Assembly (NCBI GenBank): GCA_037443205.1
Contig: JBBIOU010000011.1
Coordinates: forward strand, 1-64,000
Direction: 5' to 3'
Source of the DNA: JBBIOU01 sp037443205
GTDB lineage: Bacteria > Bacteroidota > Bacteroidia > Flavobacteriales_D > UBA2798
Length of the DNA stretch: 64,000 bases
The position numbers were made by a program, and so were the translations under genes. Shown piece by piece: positions 17,352-25,452 of the stretch; position 1 is the first letter of the stretch, and each line of letters opens with the position of its first letter. The notes under the pieces were generated by a model that saw only the letters and a list, made by a program, of their open reading frames with translations, did no database searches and was not told the DNA's origin.

Positions 17352-19080
17352 AATATTTTTTGTCGTTTATTTTTTTATCAATAGCCGGGCCGGTGTCACC
17401 TTTTTCTTTAGCTTGTTTCCAATATTTAAGGGCTTCGTCATGTTTTTGCAGCATAAATAAAACATCGCCATAATGTTCTAAAATTGTGCCACTGTTGTTA
17501 CCTCCTTTTTCTAAGGCTTGTTTTAGCCATTTTTCGGCTTCTTCATATTTTTTTTGTACAAATAATATCCAGCCATAGGTATCTAAAAAAGAGGCCTGGT
17601 TGGGTTGTAAATCATTGCTTTTTTTAGACATTTCGGCAGCTTTGTCTAAGTTTATTTTTCTTAAGCACAAATAATAGGCGTAGTTGTTTAATACATAAAC
17701 GTTATCGGGGTTTATGGCTAAGGCTTTATCATAATATTCATCTGATTTTTTATGTTCTTGTAATTTATGATAGCAATCACCCAGTAGTTGGTAAAATTCT
17801 GCCTGAAGGGCTTTATTGCCGATTACATAATTCAGTCCTTCTTGCAGTGTTTCGGATGCTTCTTTGTAAAGATTTTTTTGCATGGCGGCAAAACCATTAA
17901 AGTAATAAAAGCCGGGTTGCGTAGGAAAAAGTTCCATAGCTGTGCGGCTTTCGTTATAAAGCGATTCATTATCCTGAAGTTGCGAATTGAGGATGCATAT
18001 TTCATTCCATATCGGAAATACATTTTTTTCGAGTGCTACGGCTTTTCTGAATTTATCGCGGGCTTCAATGGTTTTATTATCGCGTACAAGAAAATCACCG
18101 TATATTGACCATGCCTTGGCCTCGTCAGCATGAACCGCAATAAGTATTTCTAATAGTTCATATGCCTCTTCTGTTTTTGCCGGTTGGTCTAAATATTCGA
18201 GTAATATTTGCATTTTTATGTCAATAGGAATGTTAGGGCTCTGAAAAGCTTTTTGTAATTCTTCCTTGCGTTTAAGTTCGTTACGTTTGGCTTTATAATA
18301 TTCGGCAAGTGATAAATGTACCATGCCATTTTGCGGGTCTAATTCTAAAACTTTATGATAATATTCAAGGGCTTTTTCGCTTTGTCCCATTTCCTCAAAT
18401 ATTTCGGCCATGATACCGTAATAGCGGGGTTCGTTGGGGTTTTGATTTAATAAACTTTGTATTTCTTCGAGTGCTTTATCGTGTTTTTTTAAAAAGCTGT
18501 ATATGCGATATTTCTGAAAAATAATATCTTCGCGTTTACCCATTAATTTTTCGGCTTTATTAAGTGCTTCAATTGCTTTTTCGGGCTGATTCATCATCAG
18601 CAGCGCATCCGAATAAGGAAAGTAATAATCGGTATTTTCAGGTTCGTTTTTAATTAGTTTTTCAAAGGTTTGTACAGTTTCTTTATAATATTTATTTGAT
18701 TGATATAAGTAAGCAAGTTGCAGCAAAAACCATTTATTTTGAGGCTCTAGCTGAGCTGCTTTTTCTGCCATTTCCAGTGCGCGTATTTTTCTGCCGCTGA
18801 TATCGTATAAGCCTGATAAATGATACATGGCTGTTGCACAGGCAGGGTCTATGCTTAAACAGGAATCAAATTTGGTAAAAGCCAATTCAATGTTTCCGGC
18901 CGATTTTGCCGTTGTTCCTTCAATGATTAAAGACGATATTTTTTGTTTTTTTAAATCGTCTAAATATTCCTTTGTGGTTTTTAATGCAGATTTATGGTTG
19001 CCCGTAGCCGCGTTTTTTTTACTCTTACAGGAATAAACAAAAACCGTAAAACATAAAATTATCAGGGTAAAATATTTCAT
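17344..19080 (-). CDS. TPR-repeat lipoprotein
   Basis: 578 residues from ATG 19080; a TTG one codon earlier is in frame but less likely. Lipobox VYSC followed by KSKK. From residue ~45 onward the protein is nearly continuous TPRs, ~13 units, e.g. ALEYYHKVLELDPQNGMVHLSLAEYY, and NPDNVYVLNNYAYYLCLRKI. A scaffold on the periplasmic face of the outer membrane is the likely role; partners are unknown. The ATG shares its A with the upstream TGA stop (TGATG), giving termination-reinitiation coupling to the nucleotidyltransferase gene. Confidence 0.92.
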   Translation of the reverse strand: MKYFTLIILCFTVFVYSCKSKKNAATGNHKSALKTTKEYLDDLKKQKISSLIIEGTTAKSAGNIELAFTKFDSCLSIDPACATAMYHLSGLYDISGRKIRALEMAEKAAQLEPQNKWFLLQLAYLYQSNKYYKETVQTFEKLIKNEPENTDYYFPYSDALLMMNQPEKAIEALNKAEKLMGKREDIIFQKYRIYSFLKKHDKALEEIQSLLNQNPNEPRYYGIMAEIFEEMGQSEKALEYYHKVLELDPQNGMVHLSLAEYYKAKRNELKRKEELQKAFQSPNIPIDIKMQILLEYLDQPAKTEEAYELLEILIAVHADEAKAWSIYGDFLVRDNKTIEARDKFRKAVALEKNVFPIWNEICILNSQLQDNESLYNESRTAMELFPTQPGFYYFNGFAAMQKNLYKEASETLQEGLNYVIGNKALQAEFYQLLGDCYHKLQEHKKSDEYYDKALAINPDNVYVLNNYAYYLCLRKINLDKAAEMSKKSNDLQPNQASFLDTYGWILFVQKKYEEAEKWLKQALEKGGNNSGTILEHYGDVLFMLQKHDEALKYWKQAKEKGDTGPAIDKKINDKKYYE

Positions 19081-20090
19081 CAAAAATTTATGGTATTAAA
19101 ATCTCCTACGTTTAATTCTAACGCATGGTTTGAAATATTAGCATGATTCCCCACCATGGTGTTTGTTATATTAACATTTTTTAGCACGCTGTTTTGTTGA
19201 ATAATACTGTTTTCAATTATACATTTTTCAATTACTGTGGCCTTACCTATTGACACATATGGGCCAACTACACTGTTAATTATTTTTACATCCTCATCAA
19301 TAAAACAAGGCTCAATAATCATACTGTTTTTTAGAGTTGCCGATTTAGCTTTTAAATTTAAATTTTTTTCTTGTAAAAAAATCAAATAGCGTTGATTGGA
19401 ATTTACCGTTGCCTCTTTATTACCGCAATCAAGCCATTCGCTTACAGTGTCGGTAAAAAATTTCACGCCTTTTTGTTTCATGTTTTGCAAAGCATCCGTA
19501 AGCTGAAATTCATTGTTGCCTTTGATGTTATGGTCTATTAAATATTGAAGTTCATTTTTCAGCTTTTCCCCGTCTTTAAAATAGTAAATCCCGATGATTG
19601 CTTGATCAGAAACAAACTTTTTGGGTTTTTCTATAAAATCATTTACACTGCCATCGTCATTCAATTTTACAACACCAAAACTTGATGGATTATCTACCTT
19701 TTTAACCCAAATGATACTATCTTTATTTTCGTTTAATTTAAAGTTTGCCTTAAAAAGAGTATCTGCAAAAGCTACTACAATTTTACCCTTTAAAGCATTT
19801 GCTGCACACAGCACTGCGTGTGCCGTGCCCAGGGCCTCATGCTGATAATGTATAGTTCCTTTTGCTCCTACCTTATCGGCAATGGCAAGCAGTTCGCCTT
19901 CGGTTTCTTTGCCAAAATCTCCTGTTACAAAAGCAATTTCATCAACTTTTTCGCTGCACACCGAAATAATATCTTCTACCAGCCAATGTACAATAGGTTT
20001 ACCTGCAACAGGAATTAGCGGCTTTGGTGTGGTAAGCGTATGCGGACGCATACGCTTACCCATGCCGGCCATGGGTATAATTATTTTCAT
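19080..20090 (-). CDS. Sugar-1-phosphate nucleotidyltransferase
   Basis: 336 residues. The N-terminal nucleotidyltransferase has the GxGxR-type pyrophosphorylase loop (MAGMGKRMRPHT) followed by TPKPLIPVAGKPIVHW; VVAFADTLF is the metal/sugar site and WLDCGNKEAT the sugar-ring contact. The C-terminal ~100 residues (CFIDEDVKIINSVVGPYVSIG, VIEKCIIENSIIQ) show hexapeptide-like left-handed beta-helix periodicity. It resembles glucose-1-phosphate thymidylyl-/mannose-1-phosphate guanylyltransferases; the exact nucleotide and sugar cannot be decided. First gene of the envelope operon. Confidence 0.92.
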   Translation of the reverse strand: MKIIIPMAGMGKRMRPHTLTTPKPLIPVAGKPIVHWLVEDIISVCSEKVDEIAFVTGDFGKETEGELLAIADKVGAKGTIHYQHEALGTAHAVLCAANALKGKIVVAFADTLFKANFKLNENKDSIIWVKKVDNPSSFGVVKLNDDGSVNDFIEKPKKFVSDQAIIGIYYFKDGEKLKNELQYLIDHNIKGNNEFQLTDALQNMKQKGVKFFTDTVSEWLDCGNKEATVNSNQRYLIFLQEKNLNLKAKSATLKNSMIIEPCFIDEDVKIINSVVGPYVSIGKATVIEKCIIENSIIQQNSVLKNVNITNTMVGNHANISNHALELNVGDFNTINF

Positions 20091-20160
20091 GCCTTTTTTA
20101 AAATATTAGGTGTTGGTGCAAATATCTGATTTATTCGTTATACATTTATTTAAAGTTTTT

Positions 20161-20191
20161 TTTGCCAAACGCAAATTATTGAATAATTTCG
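20161..20191 (+). promoter_or_regulatory. Promoter of tRNA-Leu
   Basis: TTTG (20161-20164) and TAATTTCG (20184-20191; one mismatch from TAnnTTTG) are 19 bases apart, the Bacteroidetes -33/-7 spacing. Transcription would start near 20198, about 50 bases before the tRNA. Confidence 0.6.
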
Positions 20192-20248
20192 CAGCCCGTT
20201 TTAATTTATATAGAAATTTGTTCTTTAAATACAGAGTAACTTAAAAAT

Positions 20249-20332
20249 GCCCGGGTGGCGGAATTGGTAGACGCGCTGGTCTCAAACACCAGTGATAGCA
20301 ATATCGTATCGGTTCGACCCCGATCCCGGGTA
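20249..20332 (+). tRNA. tRNA-Leu (anticodon CAA)
   Basis: An 84-base class II tRNA. Acceptor GCCCGGG pairs with CCCGGGT (G-U at the end pair); the D arm contains TGGCGGAATTGGTAGACGCG. The anticodon stem is CTGGT/ACCAG, loop CTCAAAC with anticodon CAA; a long variable arm follows, then the T loop GGTTCGACCCC. Reads the UUG leucine codon. The 3' CCA is not encoded. Preceded by a good promoter at 20161-20191. Confidence 0.97.
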
Positions 20333-20510
20333 CATCGTTTTTGCAAATATTAAGTTTTTTAGCTGCCAGTACCATTTGATTCTTATCAGGTCTCCTCAGG
20401 GTTTATTTATTCACCTTCCTATAATAATGTTTATTCCGAATTAAGCTTATTAACGATTAATTCTGTGCTCATGGAGGATAAGTAAACACCAGAAACTATC
20501 CAACATACCT

Positions 20511-20552
20511 GCATCAGTCTATGTAAAATTCGGTGACTGATGACAATTTTGG
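20511..20552 (+). repeat. 42-bp dispersed repeat, copy 1, in the tRNA-Leu/dCMP deaminase spacer
   Basis: Begins GCATCAGTCTATG and ends TGACTGATGACAATTTTGG. It matches the reverse complement of 55780-55821 at 37 of 42 bases without gaps, and contains a CATCAG...CTGATG inverted repeat. It lies in the 377-base gene-free spacer 20333-20709, where I see no other supported element except the deaminase promoter. Confidence 0.7.
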
Positions 20553-20665
20553 TATAAATTACATTTTATGTAAAACATCAATTGTGTATATCATTTATGC
20601 ATTAAATTTTTTTAATTCTTAAACAAGATAGTATATGCCGGATGAATGATACTGAGTATGTTTGC

Positions 20666-20698
20666 TTTGTTGCTACTCAAAGGTTTTTCTTACCTTAG
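20666..20698 (+). promoter_or_regulatory. Promoter of dCMP deaminase/S41 protease unit
   Basis: TTTG (20666-20669), 21 bases, then TACCTTAG (20691-20698; one mismatch from TAnnTTTG). Predicted start of transcription is near 20704, only ~6 bases before ATG 20710. This rules against the in-frame start at 20662, which would lie upstream of the promoter. Confidence 0.55.
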
Positions 20699-20709
20699 CA
20701 GCGCTGTTT

Positions 20710-21153
20710 ATGGACATAGAAAATTCATATATACTCGAAAAACAACTCCGCTACGACAAAGCCTATTTGCGTATGGCTACCGAGTGGGCTAAACTTTCGC
20801 ATTGTAAACGCAAGCAAGTGGGCGCCCTCATCGTAAAAGAAGGTATGATAATATCAGATGGATATAACGGAACGCCTTCGGGTTATCCCAATGCCTGCGA
20901 AGACGAACAAGGAGAAACCCTTTGGTATGTATTGCATGCCGAAGCCAATGCCATACTAAAAGTTGCCCGTTCAACACATAACGCCAAAGGCGCAACTTTG
21001 TATTTAACTCTTTCGCCTTGCAAAGAATGTTCAAAACTTATTTTGCAGGCAGGTATAGTTCGTGTGGTATTTATTAAAGCATACAAAGATCAATCGGGGG
21101 TTCAATTTTTAATAAATTCGGGAATAGAAGTTTTACAAATTGAGGAAATATAG
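20710..21153 (+). CDS. dCMP (deoxycytidylate) deaminase family protein
   Basis: 147 residues from ATG 20710. The zinc deaminase signatures are HAEANAI (zinc His and proton-shuttling Glu) and PCKEC (two zinc Cys). The N-terminal RMATEWAKLSHCKRKQVGALIV and DGYNGTPSGYPNACED match deoxycytidylate deaminases (ComEB/dCMP type), which supply dUMP for thymidylate synthesis. The open frame extends 16 codons upstream to 20662, but those codons overlap the promoter. The S41 protease gene begins 5 bases downstream. Confidence 0.93.
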   Translation: MDIENSYILEKQLRYDKAYLRMATEWAKLSHCKRKQVGALIVKEGMIISDGYNGTPSGYPNACEDEQGETLWYVLHAEANAILKVARSTHNAKGATLYLTLSPCKECSKLILQAGIVRVVFIKAYKDQSGVQFLINSGIEVLQIEEI

Positions 21154-21158
21154 ATAGC

Positions 21159-22808
21159 ATGTATCCAAGCGAAGATTTTTATAATTCAAACGAAGAACCA
21201 AAAAACAAATACTTTAATAAGGTAATAATATTTTACCCTTTACTGCTTTCGTTTGCATTGGCAATAGGTGTTTATTTGGGAATATTAGTTAATCCTGCCC
21301 CGGTATCGAACACCGAAAAAGAAACCATCAGTAAAATTAACAGTTTACTTAATCTGATAGAAGATAAATATGTTGATTCAATTAATCGTGATGAATTAAC
21401 CGAACAATCATTACGGGCAATTATTTCGCGTTTAGATCCACATTCATCTTACATGACAGCCGAGGATTTTAAAAGGTCGGAAGAAGAGTTGAGCGGGAAT
21501 TTTGGCGGAGTAGGTATTCAGTTTTTAATTGTAAACGACACCTTATGTGTAACACATGTTATAGAATACAGCCCCTCGGAAGATGCGGGGGTAATACCTT
21601 TTGACAGAATAATTAGAGTAGATAGCATTAGCATGGCCGGAAGAAAAATTACCAATAACGATGTTTTTAAACACCTGCGAGGCGAAATAGGCACCAGGGT
21701 TAAAATAAAAATTTTACGCAACCGCACCGATACTTTAAACATGGAGTTAAAACGGGATGCGATTCCGGTTAGCAGTGTTGATGCGTCTTTTATGTTGGAT
21801 GAATATACCGGGTATATAAAACTAACTCAGTTTGGAGCAACTACATACGAAGATTTTATTGCCGCAGTAAATAAATTAAATAACAGAGGGATGAAACAAC
21901 TGATATTTGATTTGCGTGATAATGGAGGAGGATATCTGGATGCAGCCATAAAACTATCAGATGAATTTTTAGACAAAGGGAAATTAATTGTATATACCGA
22001 AGGAAAGGCATCACCTAAAGAAACCTACAAAGCTACCTCAAAAGGACGTTTACACCAAACAAAATTGGCCATACTTATTAATCATAATTCTGCATCGGCC
22101 AGCGAAATTGTAGCAGGAGCTGTGCAAGATAACGACAGAGGGATTATTCTGGGCAGACGATCGTTTGGCAAAGGCCTGGTGCAGCAACAGTTTAAACCTT
22201 TTGCCGATGAATCGGCTATACGCCTGACAGTGGCCCGCTATTATACGCCTACAGGCAGGTGTATTCAAAAACCTTACGGCAACGGTATTGATTATGATAA
22301 TGAGCAATTAGATAGGTATAATCGAAACGAATTTTTTGTGCCTGACAGTTCTATATTTGTAGATTCGCTGAAATATACAACACCTAAAGGAAAGATTGTC
22401 TATGGCGGAGGAGGTATTATGCCGGATATTTTTATTCCTTTGGATACCACCTACAGAACATCTTTTTTTTCACACCTGCAATATCTTGAAGATAGACCCA
22501 TTAGCGCATTTATTTATTTATATCTGGAAAAATACCATCACCAATTAAAATCGGCATATAAAAGTGCAACTGCCTTTAACCAAAATTTCGAAATTAATAA
22601 TACAATGTATAACTCATTTTTTGAATATTTAAAAAACATAAACATTCGTTATTCAGACTCACAAAAAAAGCAATCCGAAACCATTATAAAACGTTATTTA
22701 AAAGCAGAGATTGCCCGATTTTTATGGAATAATGATGGTTATTACAGGGTGCTTACAACAACAGATGCTGATGTACAAAAAGCATTATATGAGTTGAATA
22801 ATCATTAA
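21159..22808 (+). CDS. S41-family C-terminal processing peptidase
   Basis: 549 residues. A short cytoplasmic N-terminus, one membrane helix (~24-45, FYPLLLSFALAIGVYLGILV), a PDZ domain (~105-190, GVGIQFLIVNDTLCVTHVI) and the tail-specific protease core. The catalytic Ser-Lys dyad is seen in NSASASEIVAGAVQD and RSFGKGLVQQ. The last ~120 residues after DIFIPLDTTYRTSFFSHL are the C-terminal domain common to Bacteroidetes CtpA proteins. A periplasmic processing protease is predicted. The second gene of a two-gene unit, 5 bases after the deaminase. Confidence 0.95.
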   Translation: MYPSEDFYNSNEEPKNKYFNKVIIFYPLLLSFALAIGVYLGILVNPAPVSNTEKETISKINSLLNLIEDKYVDSINRDELTEQSLRAIISRLDPHSSYMTAEDFKRSEEELSGNFGGVGIQFLIVNDTLCVTHVIEYSPSEDAGVIPFDRIIRVDSISMAGRKITNNDVFKHLRGEIGTRVKIKILRNRTDTLNMELKRDAIPVSSVDASFMLDEYTGYIKLTQFGATTYEDFIAAVNKLNNRGMKQLIFDLRDNGGGYLDAAIKLSDEFLDKGKLIVYTEGKASPKETYKATSKGRLHQTKLAILINHNSASASEIVAGAVQDNDRGIILGRRSFGKGLVQQQFKPFADESAIRLTVARYYTPTGRCIQKPYGNGIDYDNEQLDRYNRNEFFVPDSSIFVDSLKYTTPKGKIVYGGGGIMPDIFIPLDTTYRTSFFSHLQYLEDRPISAFIYLYLEKYHHQLKSAYKSATAFNQNFEINNTMYNSFFEYLKNINIRYSDSQKKQSETIIKRYLKAEIARFLWNNDGYYRVLTTTDADVQKALYELNNH

Positions 22809-23142
22809 ATCTTGCCTTTATTACCGATGTAATTTGGTTTTATTCTGCATTATCCATATTAATACTTGATGCTTGCCGGATGGCCTGTAACCTAAACGCC
22901 ATGTGAACTATGTTTAATCTTTAATACCGGAATATAGGTTTATCCCACATTACGCATTAGCATGCGTAATGCTCGTCTGATGGCGGATAACCTAAATCCC
23001 TCCCCTTTGCCAAAGCACTCAGTCCGCCTCTGGCGGAAAATTTGGATTTATTTCAAATTTTTAATACTGAATTTGTGTTTATAATGATAATTGTTTGTAA
23101 AAATTTAACATATAAAATTTTATATATATAAAAAAACATATA
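22809..23142. other. Gene-free spacer holding a repeat element
   Basis: 334 bases with no supported gene. It contains the 121-bp repeat (22940-23060). A partial similar motif, GATGGCCTGTAACCTAAACGCC, lies just before it at ~22878-22900, as if two decayed units sit side by side. Confidence 0.6.
22940..23060 (+). repeat. 121-bp dispersed palindromic repeat, copy A
   Basis: Runs from TTATCCCACATTACGC to ATTTATTTCAAATTT. The first 32 and last 45 bases are identical to the reverse complement of 45199-45319; overall about 105 of 121 bases match by eye without gaps. Two internal palindromes: ATTACGCAT-tagc-ATGCGTAAT and TCCGCC-tct-GGCGGA. No reading frame or transposase lies inside. Confidence 0.85.
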
Positions 23143-23150
23143 TATATTTG
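23143..23150 (+). promoter_or_regulatory. -7 box of the ArsR/rhodanese/thioredoxin operon
   Basis: TATATTTG, a perfect TAnnTTTG match, within a long TA-rich tract; TTTT at ~23118-23121 could serve as -33. The predicted start of transcription is only ~7 bases before ATG 23163. The alternate TATA repeats (23111-23148) could also be an operator for the encoded repressor. Confidence 0.55.
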
Positions 23151-23162
23151 CATCGTAAAAAA

Positions 23163-23459
23163 ATGAAAAAACTGTCAAATAAAACCAAAATGCAAAGAGC
23201 GGTAGAAATGCTTAAAGCAGTTTCGCACCCGGCCCGTATGGCTATTGTAGAAATGATTATTGAACATAAAGTAATGAACGTAACAGATATATACAGCAAA
23301 ATGAAAATAGAACAAGCAGTGGTCTCTCAGCATTTATCGGTGTTAAAGCAAAAGGGTGTATTGATTTGTGAGCGCTCAGGTAAAAACAGTTATTATCAAT
23401 TAAGGCAGCCGCTCTTTGCTGAAATGATTAAGATAGTTAAAAAGTGTCAGGAGTGTTAA
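23163..23459 (+). CDS. ArsR-family winged-helix regulator
   Basis: 98 residues from ATG 23163; the frame is open to a TTG at 23148, but that is inside the -7 box. The HTH is LKAVSHPARMAIVEMIIE followed by IEQAVVSQHLSVLKQKGVL, then a beta wing RSGKNSYYQLRQPL. It lacks the ELCVCDL metal site of classical ArsR, but has one Cys in the wing region (LICERSG) and a terminal CQEC pair. That could suit thiol or persulfide sensing, as in the BigR/SqrR class; this is inference. It leads an operon of sulfur/redox genes, so self-regulation is likely. Confidence 0.92.
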   Translation: MKKLSNKTKMQRAVEMLKAVSHPARMAIVEMIIEHKVMNVTDIYSKMKIEQAVVSQHLSVLKQKGVLICERSGKNSYYQLRQPLFAEMIKIVKKCQEC

Positions 23460-23475
23460 TGTTTAAATATATAGT

Positions 23476-23916
23476 ATGATTAAAAAAGGAAATAAGCTGT
23501 ATAGTATTTTTAAGTTTAAATGCCCGCATTGCCATGAAGGAAAATTTTTTATTTCAGATAATCCGTACAATTTAAAATATGCCGGAGATATACATAATAA
23601 ATGTCGGGTGTGTGGCAGAAAATTAAGTATGGAGCCGGGTTTTTATTATGGAGCCATGTATGTGGCTTATGCTTTGGGCGTTGCATTATTTGTTTCAATA
23701 ATTGTTGCCATTTATGTATTGTTCCCCGAGGCTTCGTCAGAAGTATATTTAATAGCTGTACTAAGCGGTCTGATTTTGGCGGGTCCTTGGTTATACGCAC
23801 TGTCTAAAATTATTTGGGCAAACTTTTTTTGGTCATACAAAGGCACACAATTAACAGAACAGGAAGTTTTAAAAAATAATAAAACAATTGTCAAATCACA
23901 AACCATTAAAAATTAA
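23476..23916 (+). CDS. DUF983-family membrane protein with zinc ribbon
   Basis: 146 residues. Two CxxC knuckles near the N-terminus (CPHCHEGKFF and CRVCGRKL) form a predicted zinc ribbon, followed by the DUF983 core EPGFYYGAMYVAYALG and two membrane helices (~56-80 and ~90-112). The biochemical role is unknown. Second gene of the ArsR-led operon, 16 bases after the regulator. Confidence 0.9.
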   Translation: MIKKGNKLYSIFKFKCPHCHEGKFFISDNPYNLKYAGDIHNKCRVCGRKLSMEPGFYYGAMYVAYALGVALFVSIIVAIYVLFPEASSEVYLIAVLSGLILAGPWLYALSKIIWANFFWSYKGTQLTEQEVLKNNKTIVKSQTIKN

Positions 23917-23921
23917 AAATT

Positions 23922-24209
23922 ATGAGCATCTTTTCAATATTCAATAAAAAACATCAAATAACCGATGAGTTAAAATCAAAAGCTATTATTATAGACGTAC
24001 GCACACCGGCTGAATTTCAATCGGGGCATTATCAAGGTTCAAAAAATATACCATTACAAAATTTAGAACAAAAAATTAATGAAATAAAAAAATACCAAAA
24101 ACCCGTAATTGTTTGTTGCGCTTCCGGAATGCGCAGTGCAAGCGCCTGTTCAATACTTAAGAAACAGGGCATAGAAACATACGATGCAGGGAGTTGGTAT
24201 AACTTATAA
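23922..24209 (+). CDS. Rhodanese-like sulfurtransferase, cytoplasmic
   Basis: 95 residues, a single rhodanese domain. IIDVRTPAEFQSGHYQGSKN is the CH2A motif and the active-site loop is CCASGMRS, with Cys as persulfide carrier. No signal peptide. GlpE/PspE-like; carries sulfane sulfur from thiosulfate or persulfides. 5 bases after the DUF983 gene. Confidence 0.93.
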   Translation: MSIFSIFNKKHQITDELKSKAIIIDVRTPAEFQSGHYQGSKNIPLQNLEQKINEIKKYQKPVIVCCASGMRSASACSILKKQGIETYDAGSWYNL

Positions 24210-24221
24210 ATATATACTATC

Positions 24222-24590
24222 ATGATGCATACAATTTTAATTTGGTGTTTTATTGCAATTACCCAAAATGGATTTAAAAATATTGATGTTGATACGTTTA
24301 AAAGTATAGCGCAAAACAAAAATATTACTATACTGGATGTGCGTACAGCAGAAGAGGTTAAAAGCGGAAAAATAAAAAATGCCATACACATTGATTTTTT
24401 TGATAAGGAATTTGATAATAAAATTAATTTATTGGATAAAAGTAAACCCGTGTATGTGTATTGTAAAGTTGGCGGCAGAAGTATACGTGCGGCAGAAAAA
24501 TTAATTAAGTCAGGATTTAATACAGTTTATAACCTGACAGGTGGCATAGACGCGTGGAAAGCTAAAAATTACCCAACTGTAACTAAATAA
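24222..24590 (+). CDS. Rhodanese-like protein, probably exported
   Basis: 122 residues. A second single-domain rhodanese: [20 protein letters not shown], then active loop CKVGGRS with persulfide Cys, and [14 protein letters not shown] at the end. The first ~17 residues ([13 protein letters not shown]) are hydrophobic and could be a short signal peptide or anchor, placing it in the periplasm, unlike its neighbour. 12 bases after the first rhodanese. Confidence 0.9.
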   Translation: MMHTILIWCFIAITQNGFKNIDVDTFKSIAQNKNITILDVRTAEEVKSGKIKNAIHIDFFDKEFDNKINLLDKSKPVYVYCKVGGRSIRAAEKLIKSGFNTVYNLTGGIDAWKAKNYPTVTK

Positions 24591-24598
24591 TAATTACT

Positions 24599-24895
24599 AT
24601 GAGTACGTTTAATGAATTAATAAAATCAGAAAAGCCTGTATTGGTAGATTTTTTTGCAACCTGGTGTGGACCTTGTAAGATGATGACTCCTGTTTTGGAG
24701 CAAGTATCGGCTCAATTAGGTGATAAAGCAACCATTATAAAGGTAGATGTAGATAAAAATCCACAAGCGGCATCAGTTTATGGCATACAAGGAGTGCCAA
24801 CGCTTATATTGTTTAAAAAAGGTAATATCGTATGGAGGCAATCGGGTGTAGTGCCTGCGCCACAATTATTGCAAATCATCAATCAACATGTTTGA
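24599..24895 (+). CDS. Thioredoxin
   Basis: 98 residues, single thioredoxin fold. [19 protein letters not shown] has the redox pair [16 protein letters not shown] supplies the cis-proline. Cytoplasmic (no signal). Likely reduces persulfides carried by the two rhodaneses next to it. It overlaps the following small gene by 8 bases. Confidence 0.96.
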   Translation: MSTFNELIKSEKPVLVDFFATWCGPCKMMTPVLEQVSAQLGDKATIIKVDVDKNPQAASVYGIQGVPTLILFKKGNIVWRQSGVVPAPQLLQIINQHV

Positions 24896-25124
24896 GTTTA
24901 AAAACATCAAACCGTTTTTATTGCCTTTTTTAGCGGCAATAAGTTTAGGTTTGGCGCCCTACCATGAACCCCATCTTTGGGGTAAAATCAGATGGATAGC
25001 AGGAGGCGCTAAAGGAATGCAATTTATTGATTGGTTTGATTTTATGATGCATGCATCGCCCTGGATATGGCTGTTTGTGATTATTTTTAAGCAATTCGTT
25101 TTGAAAACTAACACCCGAATGTGA
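24888..25124 (+). CDS. Small membrane protein of unknown function
   Basis: 78 residues. Hydrophobic N-terminal stretch ([17 protein letters not shown]), then [13 protein letters not shown], a [12 protein letters not shown] motif and a second helix ([10 protein letters not shown]). The pattern LxLGLAP-x3-PHL...G...ID-(W/I)-FD-x2-(M/L)H resembles small proteins I recall being labelled, without support, 'RND transporter'. It overlaps the thioredoxin gene by 8 bases and closes the ArsR-led operon, so it may anchor that sulfur/redox module at the membrane. Confidence 0.75.
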   Translation: MFEFKNIKPFLLPFLAAISLGLAPYHEPHLWGKIRWIAGGAKGMQFIDWFDFMMHASPWIWLFVIIFKQFVLKTNTRM

Positions 25125-25142
25125 ATAGAACATAAATTTTAA

Positions 25143-25174
25143 TTTGCCATGATTTTTTAAGCTTTGTACATTTG
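25143..25174 (+). promoter_or_regulatory. Consensus Bacteroidetes promoter for the small-gene pair
   Basis: TTTG (25143-25146), 20 bases, TACATTTG (25167-25174): both boxes and the spacing match consensus exactly. Transcription should start near 25180, about 5 bases before ATG 25185, which fixes that ATG rather than the in-frame 25164. Confidence 0.75.
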
Positions 25175-25184
25175 TATTTACATT

Positions 25185-25451
25185 ATGGCTCAATCTGTAA
25201 ATGTAAATACGCACCTTAGCATTATTACAATTAATGATCTGAAAGATAAATATTTTTCAGGAGATGCGCTTAACGATCAGGAATTACAAGCTTTAAAAAA
25301 CTACGATCGTTACAGAATAGCATATTTAAACTCTGCGCAAAGCGAGGAAGAATTTTCTAAAAGATATATTGATTTACAAGCTAAAGCCAATTTGTCGCCT
25401 TATACCGAATTCCTTTTACCGCCTTATTCTAACCATTTAATAAATCAATAA
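25185..25451 (+). CDS. Small protein of unknown function
   Basis: 88 residues from ATG 25185. No family recognised. Predicted soluble and largely helical: TINDLKDKYFSGDALNDQELQALKNY, then YRIAYLNSAQSEEEFSKRY. No signal peptide, helix of membrane type or cysteine. It has its own consensus promoter and is followed 1 base later by another small gene, which supports it being real. Confidence 0.65.
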   Translation: MAQSVNVNTHLSIITINDLKDKYFSGDALNDQELQALKNYDRYRIAYLNSAQSEEEFSKRYIDLQAKANLSPYTEFLLPPYSNHLINQ

Positions 25452-25452
25452 T

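Noticed and set aside
20662..20709. Upstream extension of the dCMP deaminase (MLCCYSKVFLTL...)
   Set aside because: The extra codons lie over a good promoter and are outside the family's conserved start.
22940..23060. Copy A as an insertion sequence remnant
   Set aside because: No transposase fragment in or beside any copy; described as a non-coding repeat instead.
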